This document shows, in pieces, positions 1-9,411 of a stretch of 64,000 nucleotides of DNA. Within the stretch, counting starts at the first letter, position 1, and each line of letters starts with the position of its first letter. Both the position numbers and the translations under genes were made by a program. The stretch is from assembly GCA_018992685.1 (NCBI GenBank), contig JACVGT010000011.1:62001-126000 (forward strand), read 5' to 3'. The DNA comes from Theionarchaea archaeon (GTDB lineage Archaea > Methanobacteriota_B > Thermococci > Methanofastidiosales > SZ-28-30). The notes beneath the pieces are model-generated. The model was given only the letters and a program-made list of their open reading frames with translations. It was not told where the DNA came from and did not search any database.

Positions 1-705
1 GCGGCAAAATCTGTGGGAATTGAAGGGAATTTCAGTTTGAGCAATCGGTTGATCTTCATCGTGGCGCAGACAAACCTGGGCAATATCTGGACCATCCCGC
101 GCAGAAGACGATTTGTCATCTATCTTGCCGGCATGGCGTGGGATTCAACATTGGTATTCATCTGTCTAGTACTGCTCTTCTTGTCTGATCATGGAGTGAT
201 AACGCTCTCAGTCCTCTTGTACAAGTTCGTGAAAGCAGTGATTTTTGCCAAGGTGTGGACAATAATCTGGCAGTTTAGATTCAACATGCAGACCGATATC
301 TACTACTCCATTGCCAACTACTTCAGGTGCCGAAATTTATTGGGCGATGCTCAGACCTACATAAAGAATTACAGTTCCAGATTCTATTCCCGAATAAAAG
401 AGGCCGACATGAGCGGCATACCGGGAGATGAAATGAGAGTAATCAAGTGGTATGCTCTTCTCTACTTCGTTGGCACATCCATAACATTGGCCAGCTACTT
501 TCTGAGAAATTTGCCCCTTGTCCTGCTCCAGATAATGAAAGCATTTGATGGACTCGTGATAGGCTACTCAGCAAGCCATGCAGATTTCACTGACGCAGTG
601 GTGCTCATAGTCTTGAATGCCTTCAGATACGGACTCTTAGGATTCGTTATTTTGAGACCAAGATGGAATTGGCTGAAGGAGCGGTTTGCGGGTGCAAGAG
701 CTTGA
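1..705 (+). CDS. C-terminal part of a probable M50-type (site-2 protease-like) membrane protein, cut by the window edge
   Basis: The reading frame is open to the left edge (four codons precede the first possible GTG start), so the gene begins outside the window and only about 234 C-terminal residues are visible. It has several hydrophobic segments, a basic PRRRR stretch followed by an IYLAGMAWD-like motif, and a long hydrophilic helix pair between the membrane segments. That order (RRxR, LAG, D in a helix) recalls the C-terminal half of the M50 'peptide zinc metalloprotease' proteins that often carry PqqD-like domains. The HExxH site would lie upstream and cannot be seen, so the family call is an inference from pattern memory. 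If correct it could process peptides, but it lies 21 kb from the RiPP cluster. Confidence 0.4.
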   Translation, partial: AAKSVGIEGNFSLSNRLIFIVAQTNLGNIWTIPRRRRFVIYLAGMAWDSTLVFICLVLLFLSDHGVITLSVLLYKFVKAVIFAKVWTIIWQFRFNMQTDIYYSIANYFRCRNLLGDAQTYIKNYSSRFYSRIKEADMSGIPGDEMRVIKWYALLYFVGTSITLASYFLRNLPLVLLQIMKAFDGLVIGYSASHADFTDAVVLIVLNAFRYGLLGFVILRPRWNWLKERFAGARA

Positions 706-940
706 AAATCTATACTGCTTTGCCAATACCGGCATTTATATCTTCTTTCGGTCACTGGGTGAGCATAGGTTCTTGATGAGCCTGAAAGCTTGACTCTCAT
801 TCGATGTTAATCTTCGAGAGGTTCCGCACAAGAAGGAGTGGAATCCTGCTGTCTGCGAGGTGACGCTGTGAAATCTCTGGAATATTCAACCTTTTTGCGT
901 ATTCCTAATCAGGTCAAGTGTCCAGCAATTAAACCCAAAT

Positions 941-950
941 GCTTATAAGT
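941..950 (+). promoter_or_regulatory. TATA box for the thiamine operon
   Basis: GCTTATAAGT lies about 40 nt before the thiW start codon. The 706-989 gap has no convincing gene. I looked for a THI-box-like fold between the TATA box and the start codon and saw none; the transcribed leader would be only about 20 nt. Confidence 0.55.
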
Positions 951-989
951 AGATTGTAGTTTCCTAGAACTGAGTAATAGGTGACTCCC

Positions 990-1478
990 ATGAATAGCAG
1001 GCTATTAACCTACATTGCAGTGTTCGGCGCACTGGGCGCTGCCCTTGGATGGATTTCCATTCCAGTAGGACCAACCAAAGTGTTTCCGCTGCAGCATACC
1101 ATAAACGCTGTATCCGGAATACTGATGGGACCGTGGGCTGTCATATCTTCTCTCATTGCAGCCACTGTCAGATTCTCAACCGGAACAGGGAGTATCTATG
1201 CATTCCCTGGAAGCCCTTTTGGGGCTTTGGTAGTCTCCTTGTTGTACAGACTTACAAAGAAAGATCTAGCAGCTCTGACTGAACCCTTGGGAACTGTGGG
1301 GATTGGTGCAACCCTGAGTGCGTTACTCATCGCTCCTTTCATCACAGAGAGTGCGCCCACTCTTTGGTTCTTTTGGACTGCCTTTGCAGCAAGCTGCATT
1401 CCCGGAGCTGTCCTGGGCTACTTCATCCTGAAAATTCTGAGGAGGTCGAATGTGGAGCTTTACAGACCTGGAGAATAA
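990..1478 (+). CDS. thiW: ThiW, thiamine-precursor (hydroxyethylthiazole) ECF transporter S component
   Basis: A 162-residue integral membrane protein with about five hydrophobic segments and the PVGPTKVFPLQH and YAFPGSPFGAL-type motifs typical of the ThiW family, a substrate-binding S component thought to import the thiazole precursor of thiamine. The ATG at 990 is preferred over an in-frame GTG at 981 because GGTGA at 980-984 is then a well-spaced ribosome site. It overlaps the next gene by 29 nt and heads a four-gene operon ending in thiD-thiN, which supports a thiamine-salvage role. No ECF ATPase or T component is nearby, so it either uses shared modules or works with the adjacent P-loop protein. 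Confidence 0.85.
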   Translation: MNSRLLTYIAVFGALGAALGWISIPVGPTKVFPLQHTINAVSGILMGPWAVISSLIAATVRFSTGTGSIYAFPGSPFGALVVSLLYRLTKKDLAALTEPLGTVGIGATLSALLIAPFITESAPTLWFFWTAFAASCIPGAVLGYFILKILRRSNVELYRPGE

Positions 1479-1965
1479 GAAGACTCTTATCACTGGTGAG
1501 GTCCATACGGGGAAAACCTACCTAACCCAGACTCTGCTACAGGAAGCTGAATCCCTAACCAGGGATATAGCCGTCATTGATATGGCTCCGGAACCCACCA
1601 AAGGGGTGGGGGGAAAGCTTCATCCAACGTCATCCGAGACAGAATACTACACAACAGAAATACTAACACCCAGACTCTCAGGGAAAACTGCTCAAGAAGT
1701 CATTCAGCTAGCAGAAACTAACAAGGAACGAATAGATGTCCTTTTTCAGAATTACATCCCGCGTGCCATTCTGTTCATCAACGACGTTTCTATCTATCTC
1801 CAGAGAGGAAGTGTCAGAACTGTTCTTCACACTATATCTTCCTCACGAACTGTCATCATGAATGGGTATCTGGGCACAAGCCTGGGAGAAGACCCATTTT
1901 CTCAGAAGGAGAGAGAATCCATGCTCAATTTACAGAAATCTTGTGATATACTAATCAGGAGGTGA
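1450..1965 (+). CDS. P-loop NTPase of unknown function in the thiamine operon
   Basis: A 171-residue soluble protein with a Walker A motif GEVHTGKT at residues 16-23 and a hydrophobic strand ending in ND (AILFINDV, near residue 113) that may be Walker B. It has no ABC signature (LSGGQ) and so is not an ordinary ECF ATPase. The start ATG is preceded by GAGGAGG and lies inside the end of thiW, implying translational coupling. Four nt separate it from the permease gene. The context points to thiamine-precursor uptake or its control; the exact role is unknown. Confidence 0.7.
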   Translation: MWSFTDLENKKTLITGEVHTGKTYLTQTLLQEAESLTRDIAVIDMAPEPTKGVGGKLHPTSSETEYYTTEILTPRLSGKTAQEVIQLAETNKERIDVLFQNYIPRAILFINDVSIYLQRGSVRTVLHTISSSRTVIMNGYLGTSLGEDPFSQKERESMLNLQKSCDILIRR

Positions 1966-1969
1966 TCTT

Positions 1970-3172
1970 ATGGAAAGAATATCTGCACAGGAGAGAAATT
2001 TCACAGGGCTCGACTTTTTCCTCTTGTGGGGTGGAGCTGGTGTATCTCTGGCTGAAATACTGGCAGGGGGGATACTGGCCCCTCTCGGAGTGGTCACAGG
2101 TGTACTGGTAATCCTTTGTGGTCACATCATTGGAAATACACCGTTGGCTCTCGGTGGAATCATCGGTTCAGAAGAAGGAGTCCCTACAATGGTTTCCACT
2201 CGACCTGCTTTCGGTGTAAAGGGGAGCTACTTGGCTGCTGTGCTCAACATTATCCAGTTGATTGGATGGACAGCTATCATGCTTATAATCTGTGGGGAAG
2301 CAGCCAACACGGTCATGGAAAGCTTTACTGGAGAGTCACACCTATCTGTATTGATCCTCATTTCTGGCATAGTCACTACTGCTTGGGCCCTCGTGGGCCA
2401 CAAGAGCTGGAAGTGGCTGCAACGGATATCTGTCAGTGCGTTACTTATTCTCTGTGTGATCATGACCTATGCTGTTTTCAGACAGGGGGTACCTGAAGCA
2501 CCATCGACACACGAACTGTCTGGTGCTCTAGCTTTGGATCTGGTGATTGCCATGCCCATATCCTGGCTTCCCTTGGTATCAGACTATTCCAGATATGCAA
2601 AGAGTACCAGACCTGCCTTTGCTGGCACCTGGATCGGGTACTTCATCATATCCAGCTGGATGTACGTCCTGGGGTTAGGGGCTGCCATCTACACAGGAAA
2701 TGCAGAACCAGTGCCCATGATGCTGGCATTAGGACTGGGTATTCCTGCGTTACTCATCGTGTTCCTATCCACCTTTACTACGACGTTTCTGGATGTGTAT
2801 TCTACTGCTGTCTCTGCTTTGAATATATCGGAGAACCTCGGTGAGAGAAAAGGTGTTATCATCGGTGGTATCCTGGGGACTGCTCTGGCTCTGGTATTTC
2901 CCATGGCTCGATACGAGTCGTTTCTCTTGTTGATCGGGTCCATGTTCTGCCCCTTGTTTGGCGTGGTGCTCACAGACTACTTTGTCATCAGGAAGACCTA
3001 CCGAGATGATTCGCTCTTTACGGAACGAGCTATCAACTGGATGGCAATTGCAGCCTGGGCTATCGGAGCCGTGGTTTACCAGGTACTGATACATTTAAAT
3101 GTGGGTAGTTCAATACCCAGTATGGTAGTAGCGGCAGCAATCTACTATGGATTGATGAAGGTGAACCCATGA
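1970..3172 (+). CDS. cytX: CytX-like NCS1 permease, probably hydroxymethylpyrimidine uptake
   Basis: A 400-residue protein with about twelve transmembrane segments and NCS1-family features: an N-terminal [17 protein letters not shown] stretch, [13 protein letters not shown], and [13 protein letters not shown]. In bacteria and archaea CytX members cluster with thiamine genes and are predicted to import hydroxymethylpyrimidine. The start is fixed by AGGAGGTGAT upstream. Its stop codon overlaps the thiD-thiN start (ATGA), so the permease and the kinase that would trap its substrate are translationally coupled. Substrate assignment comes from context. Confidence 0.85.
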   Translation: MERISAQERNFTGLDFFLLWGGAGVSLAEILAGGILAPLGVVTGVLVILCGHIIGNTPLALGGIIGSEEGVPTMVSTRPAFGVKGSYLAAVLNIIQLIGWTAIMLIICGEAANTVMESFTGESHLSVLILISGIVTTAWALVGHKSWKWLQRISVSALLILCVIMTYAVFRQGVPEAPSTHELSGALALDLVIAMPISWLPLVSDYSRYAKSTRPAFAGTWIGYFIISSWMYVLGLGAAIYTGNAEPVPMMLALGLGIPALLIVFLSTFTTTFLDVYSTAVSALNISENLGERKGVIIGGILGTALALVFPMARYESFLLLIGSMFCPLFGVVLTDYFVIRKTYRDDSLFTERAINWMAIAAWAIGAVVYQVLIHLNVGSSIPSMVVAAAIYYGLMKVNP

Positions 3173-4500
3173 AGGTCGCTCTGACCATTGCAGGATCTGA
3201 TTCAGGTGGCGGTGCAGGGATACAGGCTGATTTGAAGACCTTTGCCGCCTTCAAGGTGTATGGGACCAGTGTCATAACGTCGGTGACAGCTCAGAATACG
3301 GTAGGTGTTTTGGGCATACATGATATGCCTGCTGAATTTGTGGGTGCTCAGATGGATGCAGTTCTGACAGATATCGCGGTCGATGCTTGTAAAACAGGGA
3401 TGCTGTCTAATGCTGACATTATCAAGGTGGTTGCTGAAAGGCTGGAGAAATACAACATGGAGAAGTATGTACTGGACCCTGTCATGGTGGCCAAGAGTGG
3501 AGATGCCTTGCTGCAGCAGGATGCAGTCTCCTCTCTCATTCGGTTCCTGATCCCCAGAAGTCATGTCATAACACCCAACATGGACGAAGCTTCACTGATC
3601 ACAGGGATGTCTATACAGACTGTGGACGACATGAAGGATGCCGCTCTAAAGATCAAAGAGATGGGTGCTCGCGCTGTGGTGGTGAAGGGTGGCCATCTGA
3701 AAGGAGATGCTGTTGATGTCTTTTGTGGAAAAGACATAGAGTTATTGAGCTCAGAGAGGATTGATACTCGCAATACGCACGGAACAGGGTGTACCTTCTC
3801 TTCAGCTATTGCAGCAGGGTTAGCCAGGGGAGATGATTCCCTTACGGCTGTGAAGAGAGCAAAACAGTACATTACCGATGCCATCAGGTATTCATTCCCC
3901 ATAGGGGAGGGACATGGACCTACTAACCATTTTGCTGTATTATACAGGGAAGCAGAGAAGTTTTCGATTGTGAATCAGTTGAGAGAGGGATTCAACCTGG
4001 CTAAATCTTCCGAGATTGCAGATGTCATACCTGAGGTGCAGTCAAACTTGGTGATGGCCCTGTCTGATGCAGATTCTGTTGAGGATGTGGCAGGATTTCC
4101 AGGGAGAATCGTACGATACAAAGAGACTGTAGAAACAGTTGGATGTCCTGAGTTTGGAGCTTCATCACATATGGCGCGAGTGGTCTTGGCAGTCATGACG
4201 TATGATCCTACCATTCGATCTGCCATGAACATTCGTTATGGAGACGATGTCGTGGAAGCAGCTGAAAGAGCAGGGTATACTCTGGGGAAGTTCTCCAGAG
4301 AGGACGAACCACAGCAAATCAGAGAAAAGGAAGGATCTACCTTGGACTGGGGAACCATCACGGCAATACAGGAGTTGGGAAAACCTCCAGATATAATCTA
4401 TGATCTGGGTGGAATTTCTAGGGAAGCCATGATGCGGGTGCTGGGGAAGAACCCATTGGATGTGGTTCAAAAGGTGATAAAAATATCACAGGGTTTGTAA
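3169..4500 (+). CDS. thiDN: ThiD-ThiN fusion: HMP/HMP-P kinase plus archaeal thiamine-phosphate synthase
   Basis: A 443-residue bifunctional enzyme. Residues 1-260 are a ribokinase-fold ThiD domain with the [18 protein letters not shown]-terminal motif and [13 protein letters not shown], whose glycine and cysteine form the anion hole. Residues about 265-443 are the ThiN domain, which in archaea joins HMP-PP and thiazole phosphate to thiamine phosphate in place of ThiE. The order ThiD-ThiN is the usual archaeal fusion. It is the last gene of the thiamine uptake operon, so imported HMP can be phosphorylated and condensed by one protein. The sequence after the stop (4501-4530) forms a weak imperfect hairpin followed by T-rich DNA. 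Confidence 0.93.
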   Translation: MKVALTIAGSDSGGGAGIQADLKTFAAFKVYGTSVITSVTAQNTVGVLGIHDMPAEFVGAQMDAVLTDIAVDACKTGMLSNADIIKVVAERLEKYNMEKYVLDPVMVAKSGDALLQQDAVSSLIRFLIPRSHVITPNMDEASLITGMSIQTVDDMKDAALKIKEMGARAVVVKGGHLKGDAVDVFCGKDIELLSSERIDTRNTHGTGCTFSSAIAAGLARGDDSLTAVKRAKQYITDAIRYSFPIGEGHGPTNHFAVLYREAEKFSIVNQLREGFNLAKSSEIADVIPEVQSNLVMALSDADSVEDVAGFPGRIVRYKETVETVGCPEFGASSHMARVVLAVMTYDPTIRSAMNIRYGDDVVEAAERAGYTLGKFSREDEPQQIREKEGSTLDWGTITAIQELGKPPDIIYDLGGISREAMMRVLGKNPLDVVQKVIKISQGL

Positions 4501-4742
4501 GAAGGACGTTCCTGCGTTCTTTTCCCTATTCTCTTCTGGATTTTGTATTTCTATTTTGATCTCACTGTGAGCTGGGTCATGAATGTGGACGGGACTAATC
4601 AGGAGAACGTGTTGGTACTACGTATTGCCCGTCAAGGAAATTCATGCGTGGAACATCAAGAGGTGCATGAAACCCCTGGGGTTCACACCCATGACCAGAG
4701 AATATGGGTAAATGAGAAAGAGAAAAAAATGAGAAAGAAATG

Positions 4743-6107
4743 CTACCAGTACATGCGCACTGTGTAGGTCAGAGTGACCTCACCATCTGCAGCAACTGCT
4801 ACATACCATACTGCAGAGTAGGCATCTTCCTGCTTCCAGTCAAGAGAGGATTCAGTAATCCTCCACTCTCCCCAGAAGTGATCCAGAACAGTGACAGTGA
4901 TGTCTTCGGTCTTGTGATTTCTCAGAGACACCTCATAACTGATCTCTGCCCCACGGGTTCCCAGTTGATTGTACTTGGTCTGCTTCTTCTCTACCACCAC
5001 ATCAAAGGCATCTCCCACGTAGATGCGCACCTTTTCATCTTTTGGTGTGTGGTCAATGGAATCCTCTCCGATAAACTGTAGCTGTCCTTCAGAATCTTTC
5101 TTGTACACTCTGACAATCCCTGCAGGAAGGGGCATCCCCATGTTGTTCTCCGCAGTGTTCTCAAAGACCAGCATGACTTTCACTGCTCCAGCGTTCTGCT
5201 GGTATCCGTATGTATATCCTGGGTCGAACACATACTCTTTCTTCACTGATATGTTCTGCGTTTCGAACAAGGTTACCTGCTTCTGCTGGTTGTCCAGGAC
5301 GTCAGTCTTCCTGTCAAGGGTGTACATGTGGTATTCGAAGAAAGCCTCCTCCTGGAACTGGTCAGGAGCTTTGGCAGCTCCTCGTTCTTCTTCAGCATAG
5401 GCGACCGTTACCTGTGTCTGCACTCTGTGGACTTCACCTGCTATGAGTTTCAGTCGGGCATTCTTGTATGATGCACCACTGTAGTTGGTAAGGGTAACCC
5501 AGCTCATTAAGTCCAGTTCAGTATCATCACTGTTCACCACGGCCACATAGTACGCTTCCCAGTCCAGTCCTGATGTCATGTAGGAGAGCTGCATATCATG
5601 TGCACCTGCCTTCTCTGCATCCAACAGCCATTTCAGGGTGGGTTTGGTGATCAAGCCTTCAGGCAGCTCAGGAAGAGATACCTGTTCTCCTTTCACAATG
5701 TGCACCCCACTATCATTCTGAATGATCAACTCATCTCCAGAATAGCTGAGAAGAGCACCTTTCAATGTATTCCCTTCCTTGTCCAGAACGGTAATATCCT
5801 TTCCCAGGTACTTCTCGTAGATTTTTTCCTTGTTCACGAGATCAAACAGGTAGTTCTGTTCCAGGACATAGGACGCTCCCGTTAGGTCCCTGATGGACAC
5901 TGACGTGGGATCAATGAGTTTTGCGACATCCTGAATCATCACCGTGTTCAACCCCTCCTCCAGGTCGATAGTCCGTACGTCTTTGACTACTCCAAAGTTC
6001 TGGTTGTAGACTGTGATCTCCAATGATGACTGAGCATCTCCGGATACCAGAGTACTGGCCAAGATTACTGCTATTACTCCTGTAATGAGAATGATTCTTT
6101 CTTTCAT
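4743..6107 (-). CDS. Secreted DUF4139-domain protein
   Basis: A 454-residue protein with an N-terminal signal peptide (basic MKER then about 16 hydrophobic residues, cleavage near GDAQ), followed by beta-rich sequence including LTTSGLDW-type and NYSGASYKNARLKLIAGE motifs typical of DUF4139. Family members are extracellular and poorly understood. The stop follows a hydrophobic VTLTYTVRMYW end, so there is no C-terminal anchor and it may be released or held by the signal sequence. It has a clear promoter (TTATATAT at 6137-6144 on this strand) and a GGGAGTGATT ribosome site, and it diverges from the next gene. Confidence 0.7.
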   Translation of the reverse strand: MKERIILITGVIAVILASTLVSGDAQSSLEITVYNQNFGVVKDVRTIDLEEGLNTVMIQDVAKLIDPTSVSIRDLTGASYVLEQNYLFDLVNKEKIYEKYLGKDITVLDKEGNTLKGALLSYSGDELIIQNDSGVHIVKGEQVSLPELPEGLITKPTLKWLLDAEKAGAHDMQLSYMTSGLDWEAYYVAVVNSDDTELDLMSWVTLTNYSGASYKNARLKLIAGEVHRVQTQVTVAYAEEERGAAKAPDQFQEEAFFEYHMYTLDRKTDVLDNQQKQVTLFETQNISVKKEYVFDPGYTYGYQQNAGAVKVMLVFENTAENNMGMPLPAGIVRVYKKDSEGQLQFIGEDSIDHTPKDEKVRIYVGDAFDVVVEKKQTKYNQLGTRGAEISYEVSLRNHKTEDITVTVLDHFWGEWRITESSLDWKQEDAYSAVWYVAVAADGEVTLTYTVRMYW

Positions 6108-6136
6108 GTAATCACTCCCTTTTCTTTTGGTTCAGG

Positions 6137-6144
6137 ATATATAA
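6137..6144 (-). promoter_or_regulatory. TATA box for the DUF4139 gene
   Basis: CTTATATATCC on the minus strand lies about 30 nt upstream of the start codon at 6107. The rest of the 6108-6358 divergent spacer shows no gene. Confidence 0.55.
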
Positions 6145-6358
6145 GGGTTTTCATATGCTTCAAATCATCTTGAAGTTATAACTGAACTGTATTGTGTCGA
6201 AGAATCAAAGAATCAAGGAAGAAAAAGAGGACACACAACCGATCTCAAGAGGCAGCAGCCCGAAGAATCAGATTTACTGCCCGCTGTGTAGGAACAGCAT
6301 GAATCGCTTATTATTCTCAAGCGGAATTCCTAATCGAACACGGTGAAAAAAGAGACGC

Positions 6359-8680
6359 ATGAATGACTCTTCAGGACTGACCTTCAGATTCCATTACCTT
6401 TTTCTATTACGATTTCCTATCATGCTCATGCGTTCCACATGGTTCGGTATCTTCTTCATATCTGCAGGAGCCCTCCTCTTTGAAGTTTCCCTGACCAGGA
6501 TCTTTTCCGTATCCCGCTGGTATCATTTTGCATTCATGGTAGTAAGCATCGCTTTGCTGGGATTTGCTGCCAGTGGTTCTCTGCTGAATCTCTATCCCAC
6601 CCTCAAGAGGAACAGGAATGCTCCCTTTATCTTATCCGTACTATTTTCTCTTTCTGTGGTGGTAAGTTTCTATGTGTCAGACAAGGTTGAAATGGATCCT
6701 TACAGGATCATGCTGGACCCCCTCCGTATCTCATACATCAGCATCTACTACGTGGTGCTGTCACTGCCATTCCTGATGGCGGGCTTGGTTATCAGCCTGT
6801 ATTTATCCACGCATTCTCAGAATGCAGGACAGATCTATGGGTTCAACCTGGCAGGCTCTGCAGCAGGGTGTTTACTGATTTTTGCCTTTTCTGCTGCAGG
6901 CTCAAACATCATCCTGGTAAGTTCTGTACTCGGTGCTGTGGGTTCCCTTTTCTTTGCCAGGAACGTCCAGAAACTTGCCTCACTTCTCGTCATTATTGCG
7001 TTGATTGGTTTACCCGGATCCCTGTTTGAGATCACCATGTCTCCGTACAAGTCGTTGTCCCTGGCTCTGAACTATCCCGAAGCCAGAATTCTGGATACAG
7101 AATGGAATGCAGTCTCCAGAGTGGATGTGGTGGAAAGCCCTTTGCGTCAGGCACCCGGACTCTCTCTGAAGTATGGTGAAGGGCTGGAACCAGCCCTGGG
7201 GACAACCATAGATGGAGATTCCATGTCTTCATTGTCAGAACCGGGTGCATTCGTAGAATATCTCCCCACTGCGGCAGCATACCTGAAAGGCCCCAATACA
7301 ATCCTCATTATTAACCCCCAGGGGGTGGATATCGCTGCGGCCAAGTATTTCAGTGCAGACATCACAGCAGCAGAAGGAAATCCGTTGCCCGTGAGAGCAA
7401 TACAACGATTCAGCAGCCTCTACGATGGCGTGACTGTCATACATGAGAACGGAAGAACGTATCTAGCTTCCACTGATGAACTGTTTGATATAATTCAGAT
7501 CTCCCTATCAGAGAGCATATTTGCCAGCTCTGTTGGGCTGTATGGGTTTAATGAGAGCTATTCCTTCACGGTGGAAGCATTTGAAGAATACTATGCTCAT
7601 TTGACTGAAGAGGGTATGGTGGTCATCACGCGGTGGCTGGTGATTCCTCCTCGAGAATTGCCCAAAGTGATCTCGCTCGTCATAGACACAGTACCTGAAC
7701 CTGAAACCCATCTTGCGGTATTCAGATCGTACTCCACTGTCACAGTACTGGTGAAGAAGACCCCCTTCGCTGAGTATGATGTAGACGGTCTTGCAGCATT
7801 TTGTAGGGATAGAGGATTTGACATGGTGTGGGCACCAGGAATTACTGCAGATGAGGTAAATGTGTATAACCGATTTCCTGAACCATACTTCTATCAGCTA
7901 ACCAAAGAACAACTCGATAACAACGCACAGGTGAAAAAGGACTATCTTTTTGCAGTTGAATCTCCCACTGATGATTCTCCTTTCTTCTTCAATTTCTTTC
8001 AGTGGAGAAAAGTGAACCAGGTAGTGGACTCTCTACAAGGGAAGTGGCAGCCCTTGTTTGAGGGAGGGTTCATGGCTGTGGCCATACTGGGACAGGCTGG
8101 CATCTTGTCTCTGGCCCTGGTTTTCATTCCGGCAAAAAGAGTCGCCTTTTCCCGGTTTACGCTGAGGTACTTTGGGTTAATTGGACTGGGCTTTATGTTC
8201 GTAGAGATCTCGCTCATGCAGCAGTTGATTCTCTTTCTGGGACAGCCGGTGTTCTCTGTCGCTATCGTCTTGTCCTGCATCTTGTTGTTTTCTGGATTGG
8301 GAAGCGTTGTGTCAGGGAGAATCGGGTGGAACAGGGGGTTTGTGGGGCTCTTGGGACTCCTGGCCGTTTTTGCTGTTGGGCTGTCAGCGGGCATTCATGA
8401 GCTGCTGGGAGTCTCCATGGGTTGGAAGATACTCATGACTGTGGGAATTCTGGGGCCTCTTTCTGTCTGCATGGGGATTCCGTTTCCTACAGGCATTGTC
8501 ACCGTTGGCGAGAACCAGGTTCCCTCAGCCTGGTGCATCAATGGATGCGCTTCTGTGTGTGGTTCAGTTCTGGCAATCATTGTGGCTCTGTCATTCGGGT
8601 TCCAGATAGTCTTGGCGTGTGGGGGAGTGTGCTACTTTTTCGCTTTCCTAGTACGGATGATACAGAAGGGCCAGACTTAG
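6359..8680 (+). CDS. Membrane protein with spermidine-synthase-like SAM-binding domain
   Basis: A 773-residue protein: about six or seven membrane helices in the first 230 residues, a soluble Rossmann-like domain (about 235-560) resembling polyamine aminopropyltransferases, with ILIINPQGVD as glycine-poor motif I, DITAAEGNP and a later TEEGMVVITRWL strand, then more membrane helices (about 570-773). Such membrane-embedded 'spermidine synthase-like' proteins are widespread but their reaction is unknown. Motif I lacks the canonical GGGDG, so it may not be a true aminopropyltransferase. GGTGA lies 12 nt upstream of the chosen ATG; an alternative start at 6422 would remove 21 residues and begin just before the first helix. 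Confidence 0.75.
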   Translation: MNDSSGLTFRFHYLFLLRFPIMLMRSTWFGIFFISAGALLFEVSLTRIFSVSRWYHFAFMVVSIALLGFAASGSLLNLYPTLKRNRNAPFILSVLFSLSVVVSFYVSDKVEMDPYRIMLDPLRISYISIYYVVLSLPFLMAGLVISLYLSTHSQNAGQIYGFNLAGSAAGCLLIFAFSAAGSNIILVSSVLGAVGSLFFARNVQKLASLLVIIALIGLPGSLFEITMSPYKSLSLALNYPEARILDTEWNAVSRVDVVESPLRQAPGLSLKYGEGLEPALGTTIDGDSMSSLSEPGAFVEYLPTAAAYLKGPNTILIINPQGVDIAAAKYFSADITAAEGNPLPVRAIQRFSSLYDGVTVIHENGRTYLASTDELFDIIQISLSESIFASSVGLYGFNESYSFTVEAFEEYYAHLTEEGMVVITRWLVIPPRELPKVISLVIDTVPEPETHLAVFRSYSTVTVLVKKTPFAEYDVDGLAAFCRDRGFDMVWAPGITADEVNVYNRFPEPYFYQLTKEQLDNNAQVKKDYLFAVESPTDDSPFFFNFFQWRKVNQVVDSLQGKWQPLFEGGFMAVAILGQAGILSLALVFIPAKRVAFSRFTLRYFGLIGLGFMFVEISLMQQLILFLGQPVFSVAIVLSCILLFSGLGSVVSGRIGWNRGFVGLLGLLAVFAVGLSAGIHELLGVSMGWKILMTVGILGPLSVCMGIPFPTGIVTVGENQVPSAWCINGCASVCGSVLAIIVALSFGFQIVLACGGVCYFFAFLVRMIQKGQT

Positions 8681-8833
8681 AATGTGCCAGAATGGGTTCC
8701 GTTCATGCAGTTTTCCGGATATGTCGTTTCGGTTTTGAGACCAGAAACAGCATGTCATAGCAGCAGCGTACCCGGGGCCTCTTGGCTCGCATCCAGCCAA
8801 AACCTTTTTCTGCCTCTACAATCAGGAACCCCC

Positions 8834-9310
8834 ATGAGAGAAGCCATCGAAACTGGACTGAGCTTTGGACTGACCTCTGGGATCATAACTACCCTGGGGC
8901 TGATGGTTGGACTGCACTCAGGTACTGGATCAGAGGCTGCTGTCATAGGAGGGATCTTGACCATTGCCATTGCAGATGCATTCTCTGACGCTCTGGGCAT
9001 TCACATGTCTGAAGAGACAGAAGGCGACCATACATCTCTTGAAATTTGGGAGGCAACTGTTTCCACGTTTACTTTCAAGTTCTTGTTTGCATCAACGTTC
9101 GTTGTCCCTGTCCTGCTGCTGGAGCTTTCCACAGCAGTTGAAGTCAGTGTTGCATATGGACTGCTCTTGCTGACGCTCCTGAATTTCAGGCTGGCTCGGA
9201 ATCAGAAGATCAGCCCTCTGAAGCCGATTGTGGAGCACTTGACCATAGCCCTGGTGGTGGTTGTACTCACTCACTTTGTGGGAGACTGGATATCTGGGTT
9301 CCTTGGCTGA
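8834..9310 (+). CDS. VIT1/CCC1-like small membrane transporter
   Basis: A 158-residue membrane protein with about five hydrophobic segments. The N-terminal LSFGLTSGIITTLGLMVGL and the DAFSDALGIHMSEETE stretch match the VIT1/CCC1 fold (vacuolar iron/manganese transporter relatives), where the acidic residues bind metal. The start at 8834 is chosen because upstream in-frame sequence back to 8684 has no helix or family similarity. No strong ribosome site is present. The metal substrate cannot be read from the sequence. Confidence 0.65.
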   Translation: MREAIETGLSFGLTSGIITTLGLMVGLHSGTGSEAAVIGGILTIAIADAFSDALGIHMSEETEGDHTSLEIWEATVSTFTFKFLFASTFVVPVLLLELSTAVEVSVAYGLLLLTLLNFRLARNQKISPLKPIVEHLTIALVVVVLTHFVGDWISGFLG

Positions 9311-9411
9311 TCAACGATCACGTGGCCTGTGGGCTTTGCGAGAGATCAGAGACCGCGTGACCTCACCCGTGATGTGGCAACGTTTAAGTAATAGAAAGTA
9401 ATTCCCGGTAC

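Noticed and set aside
951-989. Possible TPP riboswitch before thiW
   Set aside because: Only about 20 nt separate the predicted transcription start from the gene, too short for a THI-box fold, and no CUGAGA-type motif is present there.
4668-4686. Near-palindrome TGAAACCCCTGGGGTTCA
   Set aside because: A hairpin loop is impossible at its centre and it lies between convergent gene ends, far from a promoter, so I do not call it an operator.
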